Shown here: positions 43,502-52,452 of the stretch, one piece after another
How positions within the stretch are numbered: the stretch's first letter is position 1
Layout: each line of letters starts with the position of its first letter
Program-made: the position numbers and the translations under genes
The notes under the pieces: generated by a model
Told to the model about the DNA's origin: nothing
The model's database searches: none
The model's input: the letters and a program-made list of their open reading frames with translations, nothing else
Assembly: GCF_010993965.1 (NCBI RefSeq)
Contig: NZ_WIXM01000005.1
Span: 62,001 to 126,000, forward strand
Source: Gracilibacillus sp. YIM 98692
GTDB taxonomy: Bacteria > Bacillota > Bacilli > Bacillales > Amphibacillaceae
Length of the DNA: 64,000 nucleotides
Reading direction: 5' to 3'

Positions 43502-45062
43502 TGATGAAAAGCATGTACGAGAAGGAATAGGATTATTAGCTGAATGGGACAAGTTCGGTATTCATCAAGTATTTGAAGCAAAAGATGGTGAGGATGCCAA
43601 AAAGATCATTATGGAACATCAGCCAGAAATTGTTTTCACAGATATGAATATGCCGAATGTAGATGGCATTGCTTTGTTAAAATGGCTAGATTCATTAGGG
43701 TATCTATATAAAGTGATTGTCATTAGTGGATATGATGATTTTCATTATATGAGAAACGCCTTATACTATGGCAGTTTCGATTACATTTTAAAACCGATTG
43801 AACCAGATGTCCTAAATGAAACACTAGAAAGAGCAGTAGATGAATGGCGAGAGCAGGATTTAAAAGATCAATCTCATTTAGAAAATAATAAAGTGATAAA
43901 TGCAGTAAAACCAATATATTGGAATCATCTTTTTTCTGGAATTATCCATAAATCTAATATTTCAAAGGAAACGATCGAAAAAATTGAAGAAGAAATTAAC
44001 GTGAATGTCGGTGCTGTTTCATGTACGGCTGCATTGCTCCATATCCGGTTTCTGATCGAGAAAATCTTTCATGGTGATGAGGATTTAGCTTATTTTACCC
44101 TGCTAAATATATGTCATGAGGTTGTAAAACAAGAGGGTGTCAGTTTTAGAAATATGAATAAACCGGATGAGATTGTCATTCTGATTTGGGATAACCAAAA
44201 AGCAAATTGTTTAATATCAAAAGTTCATGAATCGATTTTTACCTTTTCGAACATGTATGGCACTTGTGTGAGGGGAAAGGAAATGCCAAATCCTGCAGCT
44301 GCTTATGATTCAGCTTTGCATACGCTGTTAACCTTTAATTTAATACAAAATAAGCGGCGAAAACAGGTGATGACACATCTGGATACAGACTCTCGTCCAG
44401 TGTTTCACCTATTAGATTATTCACAAGAGTTAAGTTGGGCCTTACAAAGTGGAAGCAAAGTAAAAATTGATGAGATATTAAATCCAATTTTCAAGTCGAT
44501 GGAAACAACTTATAATCTTTCAATCGAACAGCTTCAGGTTTGGGAAGAGCAATTGGAAGTCTTAAAGAACAATTGGTTGAAGGAATATGGGATAAATGTT
44601 AAGCAATTGCAAGCGAGACATGATTTTTGGCAAGAGGATGGCAGCTTTTCCTTTAAGCTGTTTCAAATCGAGAAGCGACAGGAATTCTATGATTTAATTG
44701 AACTATTATATGATATTAACTATCAAAAAAGTAAGAGCAGTATGCAAGAAATAGAAGCCTTTTTACAACACCATTATGATCAAGATATTAAACTACAGGA
44801 TATTGCCGATCGTTTTTTTCTTAGTCGTGAGTATATCGCTCGAAAGTTTAAACAGGAGTATGGTGAAACGGTCATTGGCTATATTACGAAAATCCGAATG
44901 GAAAAGGCAGCAGAGCTATTGAAAAATCCACATTTAAAAATTGTGGACATCGCCTTTAAAGTTGGCTATCAAAATGAAAAATATTTCAGCAAGCTTTTCA
45001 AGAAGCGGGAGGGTGTATCACCGAAAAAGTACCGACAAATGAAGGTAGGAGATACAAAATAA
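43482..45062 (+). CDS. AraC-type response regulator, YesN-like
   Basis: Cytosolic response regulator, 526 residues. Receiver domain (about 1-120) with acidic pocket D7-D8, phospho-acceptor D54 in FTDMNMPNVDG and the conserved lysine in YILKPIEP; a long middle region; C-terminal AraC double helix-turn-helix (LQDIADRFFLSREYIARKFKQ and VDIAFKVGYQNEKYFSKLFKK as landmarks). GAAAGG precedes ATG 43482; the frame's earlier ATG at 43464 lies in the kinase gene. Probably activates the ABC operon and lyases. Confidence 0.9.
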   Translation: MKSIIIDDEKHVREGIGLLAEWDKFGIHQVFEAKDGEDAKKIIMEHQPEIVFTDMNMPNVDGIALLKWLDSLGYLYKVIVISGYDDFHYMRNALYYGSFDYILKPIEPDVLNETLERAVDEWREQDLKDQSHLENNKVINAVKPIYWNHLFSGIIHKSNISKETIEKIEEEINVNVGAVSCTAALLHIRFLIEKIFHGDEDLAYFTLLNICHEVVKQEGVSFRNMNKPDEIVILIWDNQKANCLISKVHESIFTFSNMYGTCVRGKEMPNPAAAYDSALHTLLTFNLIQNKRRKQVMTHLDTDSRPVFHLLDYSQELSWALQSGSKVKIDEILNPIFKSMETTYNLSIEQLQVWEEQLEVLKNNWLKEYGINVKQLQARHDFWQEDGSFSFKLFQIEKRQEFYDLIELLYDINYQKSKSSMQEIEAFLQHHYDQDIKLQDIADRFFLSREYIARKFKQEYGETVIGYITKIRMEKAAELLKNPHLKIVDIAFKVGYQNEKYFSKLFKKREGVSPKKYRQMKVGDTK

Positions 45063-45096
45063 AACAGAAGCGTTTTCAGTGAATCATATGGTAGTT

Positions 45097-45133
45097 AAAA
45101 AAACGGGTGGTGCCTTGCGCCGGCCGTTTTTTT
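45097..45133 (+). terminator. Terminator after the response regulator gene
   Basis: A-run plus CGG (45097-45106) pairs with CCG plus T-run (45124-45133), with an inner GGTGC/GCGCC stem. Ends the ABC/two-component operon. Confidence 0.75.
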
Positions 45134-45225
45134 GGTTCTTAGATATAAAAGGTAACATGATCTCTATGCGTTAAAAGTCTAGAATCCTTTTGCAATGGAA
45201 AGAATGTTGCTAAAGGATGGTGCGT

Positions 45226-45678
45226 ATGAGATTTGATCTGGATTTGATTTTGGGATGGGACAAGCAGATACATTTTTTGAGTTACGGCATGCTTTCCATG
45301 ATTATCGGTATAGTTGTGGTGATGTTATCAAATGGTGATAAAGTGAGCAGGCGGATGAGTTATGTTTGGATGGCATTAGTTACATTCGGTATAGCAGAGG
45401 AGTATCGTCAATTAACGATCGAGACACGGAGTGCAGAGGTATTGGATGCGGTCGCGAATATGCTCGGTGTTACTGTTGGATTGGCGATTCCGCTATGTGT
45501 TTATTATGTAATAAAGTTTCGTGGTCATTTTGTTGTAAGGCTGTTTTTGGTATATATGCTGTTTCTAGTTCCGATGTTCATTGGGCTGCTGTTGGTGAAT
45601 GAAAGACCGTTTGTGGTGATAGAGGATGGAAGTTTTCGTGAAAAAATGCAGCATTTGATGGCAATGATTGGGGGATGA
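45226..45678 (+). CDS. VanZ-like membrane protein
   Basis: Membrane protein of 150 residues with four helices. VanZ-family features: GWDKQIHFLSYGML near the N-terminus, EEYRQL, and RSAEVLDAVANMLGVTVGL. ATG 45226 is about 10 nt after AAAGG; ATG 45217 is too close to it. Function of most VanZ-like proteins is unknown; antibiotic resistance should not be inferred. Confidence 0.78.
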   Translation: MRFDLDLILGWDKQIHFLSYGMLSMIIGIVVVMLSNGDKVSRRMSYVWMALVTFGIAEEYRQLTIETRSAEVLDAVANMLGVTVGLAIPLCVYYVIKFRGHFVVRLFLVYMLFLVPMFIGLLLVNERPFVVIEDGSFREKMQHLMAMIGG

Positions 45679-45710
45679 TTTTACAGTTTAGAGCTCTCGT
45701 TGAAAAAATA

Positions 45711-45900
45711 AAAAGGAGATGTCCTAAAAGTTAGCTCATTGTACACGCAACTGGAATATACCCCCTTTCCGCGGGCAACGCTTCAGCTTCCTCGGAAGCA
45801 AAAATCGCTTACCACGAGGGATCTTCAGCTGTTGCTTTCCCGCAGGAGTGTCGTATAATCCAGTTGCTGAAAGCTAAAATTCCTAAAGAATGTCTTTTGA
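45711..45900. repeat. Intergenic element with imperfect terminal inverted repeats
   Basis: About 190 bp without a gene. The left end (GATGTCCTAAAAGTTAGCT, 45718-45736) is an imperfect inverted copy of the right end (AGCTAAAATTCC...GAATGTC, 45872-45894), and inside these CAACTGGA (45748-45755) faces TCCAGTTG (45859-45866) perfectly. The GC-rich centre (CTTTCCGCGGGCAACGC, CTTCAGCTTCCTCGG, TTTCCCGCAGGAGTG) is noticeably unlike its AT-rich surroundings. I recall similar sequences scattered in Bacillaceae genomes; a miniature transposable or palindromic element is likely. Confidence 0.6.
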
Positions 45901-46004
45901 GAAAATCCCAACAATTCCTTCATTTTTGTCTCAATTTGTTCTATCAACCTTCGCTATTAACAGAAAGTATTTTTTCTTGGTTCAATCATACTTTGAAGCG
46001 TTTA

Positions 46005-46934
46005 TCACTTCATAGTTAAGTCTAAGGTTATTTCTTTATTTCTATCACAAACAAGTCTATCATTTTCGATATCTAATTGTGCAACTTGAATCGATGATCG
46101 TTTAAAACGATAGGACTCCTCGTTTTTCTCTTTATGCCTATCAGGATGAGTAAAGTAGAAGATATATGCTTGATCATTATATACCAATACATCAGCATGG
46201 AATCCATAACCGGTATCGTCTGTTCGTGTTCCGCTTTCATCTAAGATTATCCCGTTTGTTTTCCAACTCTCCCCATCTTTAGAACGATAAACACCTTGTC
46301 CTTTCCACTGATCGATTATCAGCCAGTACCAACCTTTCCATTCGAACACATTGACTCCTTCATGCGAAAATCCCGTAATGACTGGACCAGCAACATTCCA
46401 CTTATAAAGGTCATAGCTATCAGCAGCGTATGTGTGGCTGCGATTTGCTTCATCTTTATACCACATGCGCCAACGTCCATCAGGCAGCTTATGCACAGCT
46501 GCATCAATGACATAATTTGAACTAAGAGAGAGGGTGGATTCATATGTCCAATCCCACAAATCTTTACTCGTATAGTGAAGGATATTTCTTTCATGGCCTG
46601 GCCAATCATCTGGAACACCTTGAATATAGCTCACATACATATGATAAAGTCCGTCATGATACAAAACTTCAGGTGCCCAAAAGGTATTTCTACCTTTTTC
46701 GATGTTCAATCCTTTAATAACTCCTCTATATGTCCAAGCTTTCCCATCCTTTGATGACGCAATTCCTAAATCTGTACCGTGTACCCAAGAAACTTTAGGT
46801 CCTGGCGCAGTAGCACGTCGATTGGTATAAATCATCCACCATTCTTTCTCTAGGTGGTTCCAAATGATGGTAGGATCTGCAGCTCCATCATAAATAGGGT
46901 CTCTAAACAATGGTGCATTTGAGTGATTTGACAT
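46005..46934 (-). CDS. Five-bladed beta-propeller glycoside hydrolase (GH43/GH117-like)
   Basis: Cytosolic protein of 309 residues without signal peptide. Repeated blade motifs with SKDG/SKDLWDW and an early DGAADPTIIW whose aspartate matches the general-base position of beta-propeller glycosidases, then WAPEVLYHDGLYHMY and a late GYGFHADVLV. GGGAGG precedes the ATG. Likely removes an arabinose, xylose, galactose or unsaturated uronic residue from imported pectin fragments; exact family and substrate uncertain. Confidence 0.75.
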   Translation of the reverse strand: MSNHSNAPLFRDPIYDGAADPTIIWNHLEKEWWMIYTNRRATAPGPKVSWVHGTDLGIASSKDGKAWTYRGVIKGLNIEKGRNTFWAPEVLYHDGLYHMYVSYIQGVPDDWPGHERNILHYTSKDLWDWTYESTLSLSSNYVIDAAVHKLPDGRWRMWYKDEANRSHTYAADSYDLYKWNVAGPVITGFSHEGVNVFEWKGWYWLIIDQWKGQGVYRSKDGESWKTNGIILDESGTRTDDTGYGFHADVLVYNDQAYIFYFTHPDRHKEKNEESYRFKRSSIQVAQLDIENDRLVCDRNKEITLDLTMK

Positions 46935-47301
46935 GGAATTCCTCCCTTAATAATTTTATCCTCCGACAATCTTTGTAACTTAATATTTACCGCATTCATT
47001 TATTCTTATTTCGAAATTTAGCTTATATTTATAGTATATCATTTTTATTTCAAATCTTAACTTGTAGAATGATAACATAAAATTGGTGAAACCTTTGAGG
47101 TTAGTATTTCGTAATAGTAGCAGCACTGATTATATAGAGTGGTTGTGATTCGTGTGGACTTGTTATTGGTACCGATCGCGACTGTGTTATTATAGTTTGT
47201 TGCTCGTTAAAGCTTCTACAGTAATGGAAGTATTGAGCATACTATTTAAATTTATTGGTGTTCTAAGTGATAGAATGAAGGAAAAAGAAAGGATGATCAT
47301 C
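46935..47301. other. Divergent intergenic region before ybjQ-like gene
   Basis: Holds the ribosome site of the minus-strand propeller gene and AT-rich sequence. A frame running from 47152 into the ybjQ-like gene lacks a ribosome site and family similarity, so I leave it out. I see no clear promoter pair, repeat or RNA. Confidence 0.4.
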
Positions 47302-47622
47302 ATGATCTTAGTCAATACTGAGACAGTTCCAGGGTATGAAATTACGGAAGTGAAAGGAATGGTTAGAGGAAATATTGTCCAGGCAAAAAACATAGGAAAA
47401 GACTTTGTGGCTAGTTTGCGAAATGTTATCGGCGGCGAAATGAAAGAGTACACAGAGTTGTTGACTGAATCCAGACAAATGGCCACACATCGTATGGTGG
47501 AAAAGGCGAAAGAAATGGATGCTGATGCAGTGGTTAATGTTCGATTTGTGACGTCACAAGTGGCGAATGGTGCTGCGGAGCTGCTGGTTTATGGTACGGC
47601 AGTTCGTTTAGAGAAAAAATAG
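47302..47622 (+). CDS. YbjQ-family (UPF0145) protein
   Basis: Soluble 106-residue protein of the YbjQ/UPF0145 family, normal length. Family landmarks: TVPGYEI, VKGMVRGN, SRQMATHRM, DADAVVNVRF and the end YGTAVRLE. It forms oligomeric rings in known relatives; function is unclear. AGAAAGG at 47286-47292 lies 9 nt before ATG 47302, and the family never extends upstream of that methionine. Confidence 0.88.
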   Translation: MILVNTETVPGYEITEVKGMVRGNIVQAKNIGKDFVASLRNVIGGEMKEYTELLTESRQMATHRMVEKAKEMDADAVVNVRFVTSQVANGAAELLVYGTAVRLEKK

Positions 47623-47994
47623 TGGATATTGTGAATGAGCCTGGTGCTTTCCTTTGGTGAGGGAGTGGCAGGCTTTTCTTTTGCCGTATAGCCAAGTTTT
47701 TCTTTATTTGAAAAGGGATGGTAGTATTTTGTAAAGGAGTTTCTCTCTAGTTCTTTATTCCGATGAAACGCGTGAGTTTTTGCTCACGGACAGGTTATAG
47801 AAAACTTGCTCTTCGCATAAACGTTACTATGGGTTGTTTTTACGACGAATGTGAGGTCTTTATCTGTTTTATTTCAAATTGTTAAAAAATCCGGATTATC
47901 AACTGGCTTCTAGGGGTATAAGTTAGTACAGTCAATGTTTTCGTAGGGATCGTTTGGGTATTGTTTATCTTGGATAGGACAAAGGTGGGATTAT
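47623..47994 (+). other. Intergenic region between ybjQ-like and malic enzyme genes
   Basis: A terminator-like hairpin lies at 47638-47680 (AGCCT/AGGCT ends with wobble pairs inside, then TTTTCTTTT). A smaller CGTGAG/CTCACG hairpin lies near 47770-47787. No gene and no convincing promoter pair seen. Confidence 0.45.
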
Positions 47995-49392
47995 ATGGTG
48001 CAATCTAATATGCATATCATTTTACGTCTAGAAATACAAAAGAAAAATGTGAGCTTTGCGGAAATTACAGCTTTTTTAGAAGAATGTGGTGCAGACTTGG
48101 TAGCAATTGATGTGATTCGTGAATCCTCTAAAGAAACGATTCGAGATGTTACGGTGAAAATTGCGAATGAAAATGTGCAAAAGCAGATTGAAGATGGAAT
48201 GCATTTGGTGGAAGGTGTGAGGATCAGGCACATTTCCGATCGAACATTTTTAGTGCATTTGGGTGGGAAAATTGAAATTAATACAAAGCTTGATCTGAAA
48301 AACCGGGAGCAGTTGTCGCACATTTATACACCAGAAGTAGCAAGGGTCAGCTCTGCGATTAACCACAATCCATTATTGGCTCACAATTTGACGATTAAAA
48401 AAAATTCCGTTGCAGTTGTATCTGATGCCACCGCTGTGTTGGGTTTAGGTCAAATTAGTCCGGAGGCAGCGATGCCTGTGATGGAAGGAAAGGCGATGCT
48501 ATTTAAGCGTTTTGCGGATATTAATGCCTACCCGCTTTCATTAGACACAACGGATACAGAGGAAATTATCACCACCATTAAGGCGATTAGTCCTGCTTTT
48601 GGAGGCATTAATCTAGAAGATATTGCCTCTCCGAGATGCTTTGAAATTGAAAACCGATTAAAAGAAGAGTTAGATATACCGGTGTTTCATGATGATCAGC
48701 ATGGAACCGCGATTGTTGCACTAGCGGGTATTTACAATGCTCTGAAGCTAACAAAGAGAGAATTAAGTCAGTGTAAAATTGTCGTTTGTGGTATAGGGGC
48801 TGCTGGAACGGCTATTACAAAGATGCTACTTGCGGCAGGTGCTAAAAATATTGTTGGGGTAGACAAAAATGGTGCGATCACCTCAACTCAAAAATACGAC
48901 AATGACAATTGGAATTGGTATGCGAAACATACAAATCCTAAGAAAATATCTGGTTCGTTATCAACGGTTATAGAAGATGCAGATATTTTCATTGGCGTAT
49001 CCAAAGGGGATATCGTATCATTGAAAGATGTGAAAAAGATGGCTAAGGATCCGATTGTATTTGCACTTGCTAACCCAATACCGGAAATTGCGCCTGAAGA
49101 AGCAAAGCAATATGCGAAGATTATCGCAACGGGAAGATCCGATTACCCGAACCAAATCAATAATGTCTTATGTTTTCCTGGTATTTTCCGTGGTGCGTTA
49201 GATTGTCGAGCATCTACAATTAATGAAGAGATGAAAATTGCTGCAGCGAAGGCGATTGCTTCGACTATTGGATCGGATGAATTGAGTGAAGAGTATATTA
49301 TCCCAAGTGTTTTTAATCAAGACGTGGTGCAAAAAATAAGAACAGCGGTGGTCGACGCGGCTATTCGTACAGGCGTTGCTAAAGAAGTGTAG
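47995..49392 (+). CDS. NAD(P)-dependent malic enzyme with N-terminal ACT domain
   Basis: Cytosolic enzyme oxidatively decarboxylating malate to pyruvate, 465 residues. Residues 1-75 form an ACT-like regulatory domain; the catalytic part follows with SDATAVLGLGQISPEAAMPV, FHDDQHGTA (metal site) and a nucleotide fold VCGIGAAGTAI. AAAGGTGG precedes ATG 47995. The extra ACT domain suggests control by an amino acid or other ligand. Stands as a single gene with its own terminator. Confidence 0.92.
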   Translation: MVQSNMHIILRLEIQKKNVSFAEITAFLEECGADLVAIDVIRESSKETIRDVTVKIANENVQKQIEDGMHLVEGVRIRHISDRTFLVHLGGKIEINTKLDLKNREQLSHIYTPEVARVSSAINHNPLLAHNLTIKKNSVAVVSDATAVLGLGQISPEAAMPVMEGKAMLFKRFADINAYPLSLDTTDTEEIITTIKAISPAFGGINLEDIASPRCFEIENRLKEELDIPVFHDDQHGTAIVALAGIYNALKLTKRELSQCKIVVCGIGAAGTAITKMLLAAGAKNIVGVDKNGAITSTQKYDNDNWNWYAKHTNPKKISGSLSTVIEDADIFIGVSKGDIVSLKDVKKMAKDPIVFALANPIPEIAPEEAKQYAKIIATGRSDYPNQINNVLCFPGIFRGALDCRASTINEEMKIAAAKAIASTIGSDELSEEYIIPSVFNQDVVQKIRTAVVDAAIRTGVAKEV

Positions 49393-49411
49393 GGATTTTT
49401 CATATATAAGC

Positions 49412-49447
49412 AAAAACGGGAGGTGCTTGGCACTTCTCGTTTTTTTG
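49412..49447 (+). terminator. Terminator of the malic enzyme gene
   Basis: Ten-bp stem with wobble pairs (49416-49425 with 49431-49440), A run before and TTTTTTT after. Confidence 0.8.
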
Positions 49448-49553
49448 CTTGTGGCCAGGGCTTCTAACGACGGCGTTTACAAGCACGGAATAACGTATTA
49501 TTTTTAGCTTTTTGCTATAATGTGAGGAAATGTTGATAGGTTGGAGGAGTAAT

Positions 49554-50456
49554 ATGTCTACAATAACTGTAGTTGGCAGTATGAATATGGATATTGTTTT
49601 ACAAGTGGATGCATTTCCGAAGCCTGGAGAAACGATTGCAGGGAAAGGAACAAAGATGAATCCAGGTGGGAAGGGAGCGAATCAGGCAGTTGCTGCTGCG
49701 CGTCTTGGCGGTAATGTGAAGATGTTAGGGGCGATTGGGGAAGATTCTTTTAGTGAACAATTATTACATTCTTTAAAGAAAGATCAGATTCAAATTAATG
49801 ACATTGTACAGAAAAATAGCACTTCCGGTCTAGCCTTTATTACGGTGGCCGAAAATGGAGATAATCATATTGTGTTAGAAGAAGGGGCCAATGGAGAGCT
49901 TACGGTGGAAGATGTGAGGGAAAGGTTAGATTTCACCAATAAAAATCAAACCATCTTATTACAAAATGAAATTCCTTGGAATGTAAACGAATGTATTATA
50001 AAAGAAGCAAGTGCTAACCAAATTCCTGTTTACCTTAACCCAGCTCCTGCTAAAGAGATACCAAGTGAATTGTATCCATTGCTTACAGGTATCTTTTTGA
50101 ATGAATCAGAGGCAAATATGCTGACAGGTGTTGAAGTGAGGGATCGCCATTCGGTTCAAGAAGCAATAGATATTTTATTACAAAGAGGAACGGAAGAGGT
50201 CATCATTACAATGGGGAAAGACGGTGCGTATTATGCGGACAACAGCGGGGAATTTTTTCATACTACGGCATCAGACGTTCGTGTAGTGGATACTACTGCT
50301 GCTGGTGATACGTTTATTGGGGCATATTTAGTCATGTTTACGGAAGGAAAATCGCCAAAAGAGCGGATAGAATTTTCATCGAAGGCTGCTGGAATTACTG
50401 TTACAAGAAGTGGTGCTCAGGAATCTATTCCTAGGATGGGAGAGGTTCAGCTCTAA
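49554..50456 (+). CDS. rbsK: Ribokinase
   Basis: Cytosolic PfkB-family kinase phosphorylating ribose at O5, 300 residues. N-terminal GSMNMDIVL and GGKGANQAVAAARLGG substrate motif, C-terminal DTTAAGDTFIGAY with the catalytic aspartate. The frame opens at 49530, but TTGGAGGAG precedes ATG 49554. No ribose transporter or regulator is adjacent, so it may serve ribose salvage or deoxyribose; symbol by family. Confidence 0.9.
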   Translation: MSTITVVGSMNMDIVLQVDAFPKPGETIAGKGTKMNPGGKGANQAVAAARLGGNVKMLGAIGEDSFSEQLLHSLKKDQIQINDIVQKNSTSGLAFITVAENGDNHIVLEEGANGELTVEDVRERLDFTNKNQTILLQNEIPWNVNECIIKEASANQIPVYLNPAPAKEIPSELYPLLTGIFLNESEANMLTGVEVRDRHSVQEAIDILLQRGTEEVIITMGKDGAYYADNSGEFFHTTASDVRVVDTTAAGDTFIGAYLVMFTEGKSPKERIEFSSKAAGITVTRSGAQESIPRMGEVQL

Positions 50457-50769
50457 TATCAGTTTGGCACGAAAATTTCTATAAAAACTACTAATAAAAC
50501 TGCTTTAATAGCAGTTTGAAGGTGAGTAGAAGAAGGAAACTGCTGATAAAACCTTTCTAATGATAGTTTTAAACCAAGTGCTAGAGGAAAACTGCTGATA
50601 TAAACGTTTTAATAGCAGTTTTTTAACAAAAGCATATAAAAACTGCCAATAGAAGCTGGAAAAATAGCTGAGAAGCGATTCGTAGTGTTTAAATAGAAAA
50701 AGAGAGGAGCGAACCTCTCCTTTCTTTAGGCTTTTCTCTATACATTTTTGGTGTAATAACATCTTGAAC
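50457..50769. repeat. Decayed tandem hairpin repeats after ribokinase
   Basis: Three AAACTGCT-based hairpins follow each other: 50498-50518 (AAACTGCT/AGCAGTTT, 5-nt loop), a decayed copy around 50539-50576, and 50588-50622 (AAAACTGCT/AGCAGTTTT then TTTT). The first may serve as the ribokinase terminator. A minus-strand open frame across this stretch is built from the repeats and is not called. Confidence 0.5.
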
Positions 50770-50970
50770 TTAAAACTTACTCTTTTTGCCGAGCAAAAAC
50801 ATTACGCCATTAAAAATGATAACCAAAGCAAAAAGAAGAATTGTTAAGATACCTATTAAAATGACGAGCGGTTCTAATGGTTTAAAATATCCATGCAAAG
50901 GTACTTTTAATAGGGCAAAACCAGCCAAAATACATCCTAAGTATAATATTATTTTATAATTCAATTTCAT
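50770..50970 (-). CDS. Small two-helix membrane protein
   Basis: I do not recognise it. A 66-residue protein with two hydrophobic helices (about 7-22 and 33-60) joined by a short KVPLHGYFKPLEP loop, ending in KKSKF. GAGGAGGG directly precedes ATG 50970, closer than usual but strong. Alone between repeats and an SDR gene on the other strand. Confidence 0.55.
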   Translation of the reverse strand: MKLNYKIILYLGCILAGFALLKVPLHGYFKPLEPLVILIGILTILLFALVIIFNGVMFLLGKKSKF

Positions 50971-51149
50971 CCCTCCTCAGTTAATGATATTCAATGAATG
51001 TCTAAACATTATAGAAGACATCAATCTTTTCAAAAAAGTTGTCCAACAACAACTCTGCAACCCGTTTGAATAGACAGAAGTTTACCGATTCATATAGGAT
51101 AAAAGAAGAGGATTAATGATAAGCATTATGAAAGGAAAGGGTGGAGACA

Positions 51150-51800
51150 ATGAAAATTCTTGTAGTTGGAGCAAATGGACAAATTGGAAAACACCTTGTT
51201 CGATTTATTCAAGATAGTGGAGATCATCAAGCATTAGCTATGATACGCAATAAGGACCAAGCCTCCTATTTTGAGGATTTAGGGGCGGAAACGGTTGTGG
51301 TTGATTTAGAGCGATCGATTGATGATATTGCAAATGCGGCAGATGGAGTAGATGCTGTTGTCTTCACAGCTGGATCAGGACCGCATACCGGAAAAGATAA
51401 AACCATTTTAGTTGATTTAGATGGTGCGGTAAAAACAATAGAAGCTGCGAAGAAAGCTAATGTAAAACGATTCGTGCTAATTAGTTCTTTCGATACTCGT
51501 CGCGAAAAATGGTTAGATGCTTCAGACTCATTTAAACCATATGCTGCGGCAAAGTATTATGCAGATGAATGGTTAAGGTCTACTGATTTAGATTATACTT
51601 TAATTCACCCTGGAAAGCTTACGAATGATAAAGGAACAGGAAAAGTGAATGCTGCTGAAGAAGTGGAAAGAGACGAGATTTCACGAGAAGATGTGGCACA
51701 TGTTATTTACCAGACTTTAGCAGATGAAACAACGATAGGAAAAGAATTTCAATTAGTAAAAGGAAGTACACCGATTGAGGAAGCAGTAAAATCTCTTTAA
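51150..51800 (+). CDS. NAD(P)-binding SDR protein, YhfK-like
   Basis: Cytosolic atypical short-chain dehydrogenase (NAD(P)H-binding, SDR a5 group), 216 residues. Nucleotide motif VVGANGQIGKHL at the N-terminus, DAVVFTAGSG, and VLISSFDT in place of the classical catalytic tyrosine region, with YYADEWLRSTDLDYTLI later (as landmarks). GTG 51141 is possible, but ATG 51150 has GGTGGAG just upstream. Substrate unknown; relatives include nucleoside-sugar epimerase-like and stress-response proteins. Confidence 0.85.
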   Translation: MKILVVGANGQIGKHLVRFIQDSGDHQALAMIRNKDQASYFEDLGAETVVVDLERSIDDIANAADGVDAVVFTAGSGPHTGKDKTILVDLDGAVKTIEAAKKANVKRFVLISSFDTRREKWLDASDSFKPYAAAKYYADEWLRSTDLDYTLIHPGKLTNDKGTGKVNAAEEVERDEISREDVAHVIYQTLADETTIGKEFQLVKGSTPIEEAVKSL

Positions 51801-51807
51801 TTGTTAT

Positions 51808-51855
51808 AAAAAGTGTCAGATGTTACACCTCGTGTAATGCTGACACTTTTTATTT
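51808..51855 (+). terminator. Terminator of the SDR gene
   Basis: AAAAAGTGTCAG pairs with CTGACACTTTTT, extended by TTACAC/GTGTAA inside, with a three-base loop and T run. Confidence 0.85.
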
Positions 51856-51859
51856 GTTA

Positions 51860-52135
51860 TCATCTATTTTGCTGTTCAATTTCTTGAAAAGCTTGTTTTT
51901 GCTGCGCTAAATCACGACGTGCTAAATCTATCGCACCTTCATCATCTGTTACATTCTCCGCATTTGCTAGTGATTTTTCTGCCCTCTCCATCGAATGCTT
52001 GATTTGTTCTATGATTTGTTCATCAGGATGGCTTTGCGCCTGAGTGATGGCATTGTGCAGATGTAGAATGGATTGTTGTGCTTGGGCTAATTGATTTTGA
52101 TCTTGAAGGCTTGAAATGTTGTTTCCTTTTTTCAA
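51860..52135 (-). CDS. Small helical protein of unknown function
   Basis: A 91-residue soluble, glutamine-rich, all-helical protein (repeated Q, A and E; AQAQQSILHLHNAITQAQS region). It starts at TTG 52135 with AGGAGG 8 nt upstream. The character is like small Bacillus proteins such as the DUF2524 or DUF3813 groups, but I cannot match it to one. It shares the terminator region with the SDR gene. Confidence 0.6.
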   Translation of the reverse strand: MKKGNNISSLQDQNQLAQAQQSILHLHNAITQAQSHPDEQIIEQIKHSMERAEKSLANAENVTDDEGAIDLARRDLAQQKQAFQEIEQQNR

Positions 52136-52210
52136 TGGGATTCCTCCTATAGTTTGGATGATCGTTTTTAGTGTGTATAGGAATAGAAGGAATATGCATG
52201 GGTTACATGG

Positions 52211-52216
52211 TATAAT
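52211..52216 (+). promoter_or_regulatory. Extended -10 promoter candidate before the S-box leader
   Basis: TGGTATAAT (TG one base before TATAAT) is a classical extended -10 element. A TTGACA at 52233-52238 offers a second possible promoter but has no good -10 at the right distance. Confidence 0.4.
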
Positions 52217-52281
52217 GGAGAGTAAATGTTACTTGACATTATTTGTCATAAGTTGTAAGGTAGTTAGCAATTACATAACGA

Positions 52282-52423
52282 TTTCTTATCAATAAGGTGG
52301 AGGAACAGACCCTGAGTAGCCTTAGTAACAGACTGTTAGTACTGTCTCTAATTCTAGAAGTGTCTACTCTGATATGAGAAGAGATTGAAAGGATAGCCCC
52401 TCTTTTAAGGAATGGGGTTTTTA
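52282..52423 (+). ncRNA. S-box (SAM-I) riboswitch with terminator
   Basis: The leader shows the SAM-I signature in order: CTTATCAA near 52285, GGTGGAGGAACAGACCC (52296-52312), GCC.TAGTAAC (52319-52328), GTACTGTCTCTAATTC near 52340-52354, and the closing GATATGAGAAGAG (52371-52383). It is followed by a CCCC/GGGG hairpin and TTTTTA (52397-52422), the expression platform. It precedes a methionine synthase-like gene, as before yxjG/yxjH in Bacillus subtilis. High S-adenosylmethionine should stop transcription. Confidence 0.85.
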
Positions 52424-52452
52424 TATTGCAAAAATTGGAAGGATGAGAGGAA

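Noticed and set aside
45226-45678. VanZ-like gene as a glycopeptide resistance gene
   Set aside because: Only distant family features are present and no vanA-type neighbours exist; VanZ-like proteins are common and mostly of unknown role.
45985-46005. Possible cre box TTTGAAGCGTTTATCA at the end of the propeller gene
   Set aside because: Alignment to TGWAANCGNTNWCA fails at the left arm, and it lies downstream of a gene rather than at a promoter.
47152-47301. N-terminal extension of the ybjQ-like gene
   Set aside because: The YbjQ family begins at the methionine at 47302, where the ribosome site also points.
50505-50762. Minus-strand frame of 85 codons after ribokinase
   Set aside because: It is built from AAACTGCT hairpin repeats and has no ribosome site or family similarity.
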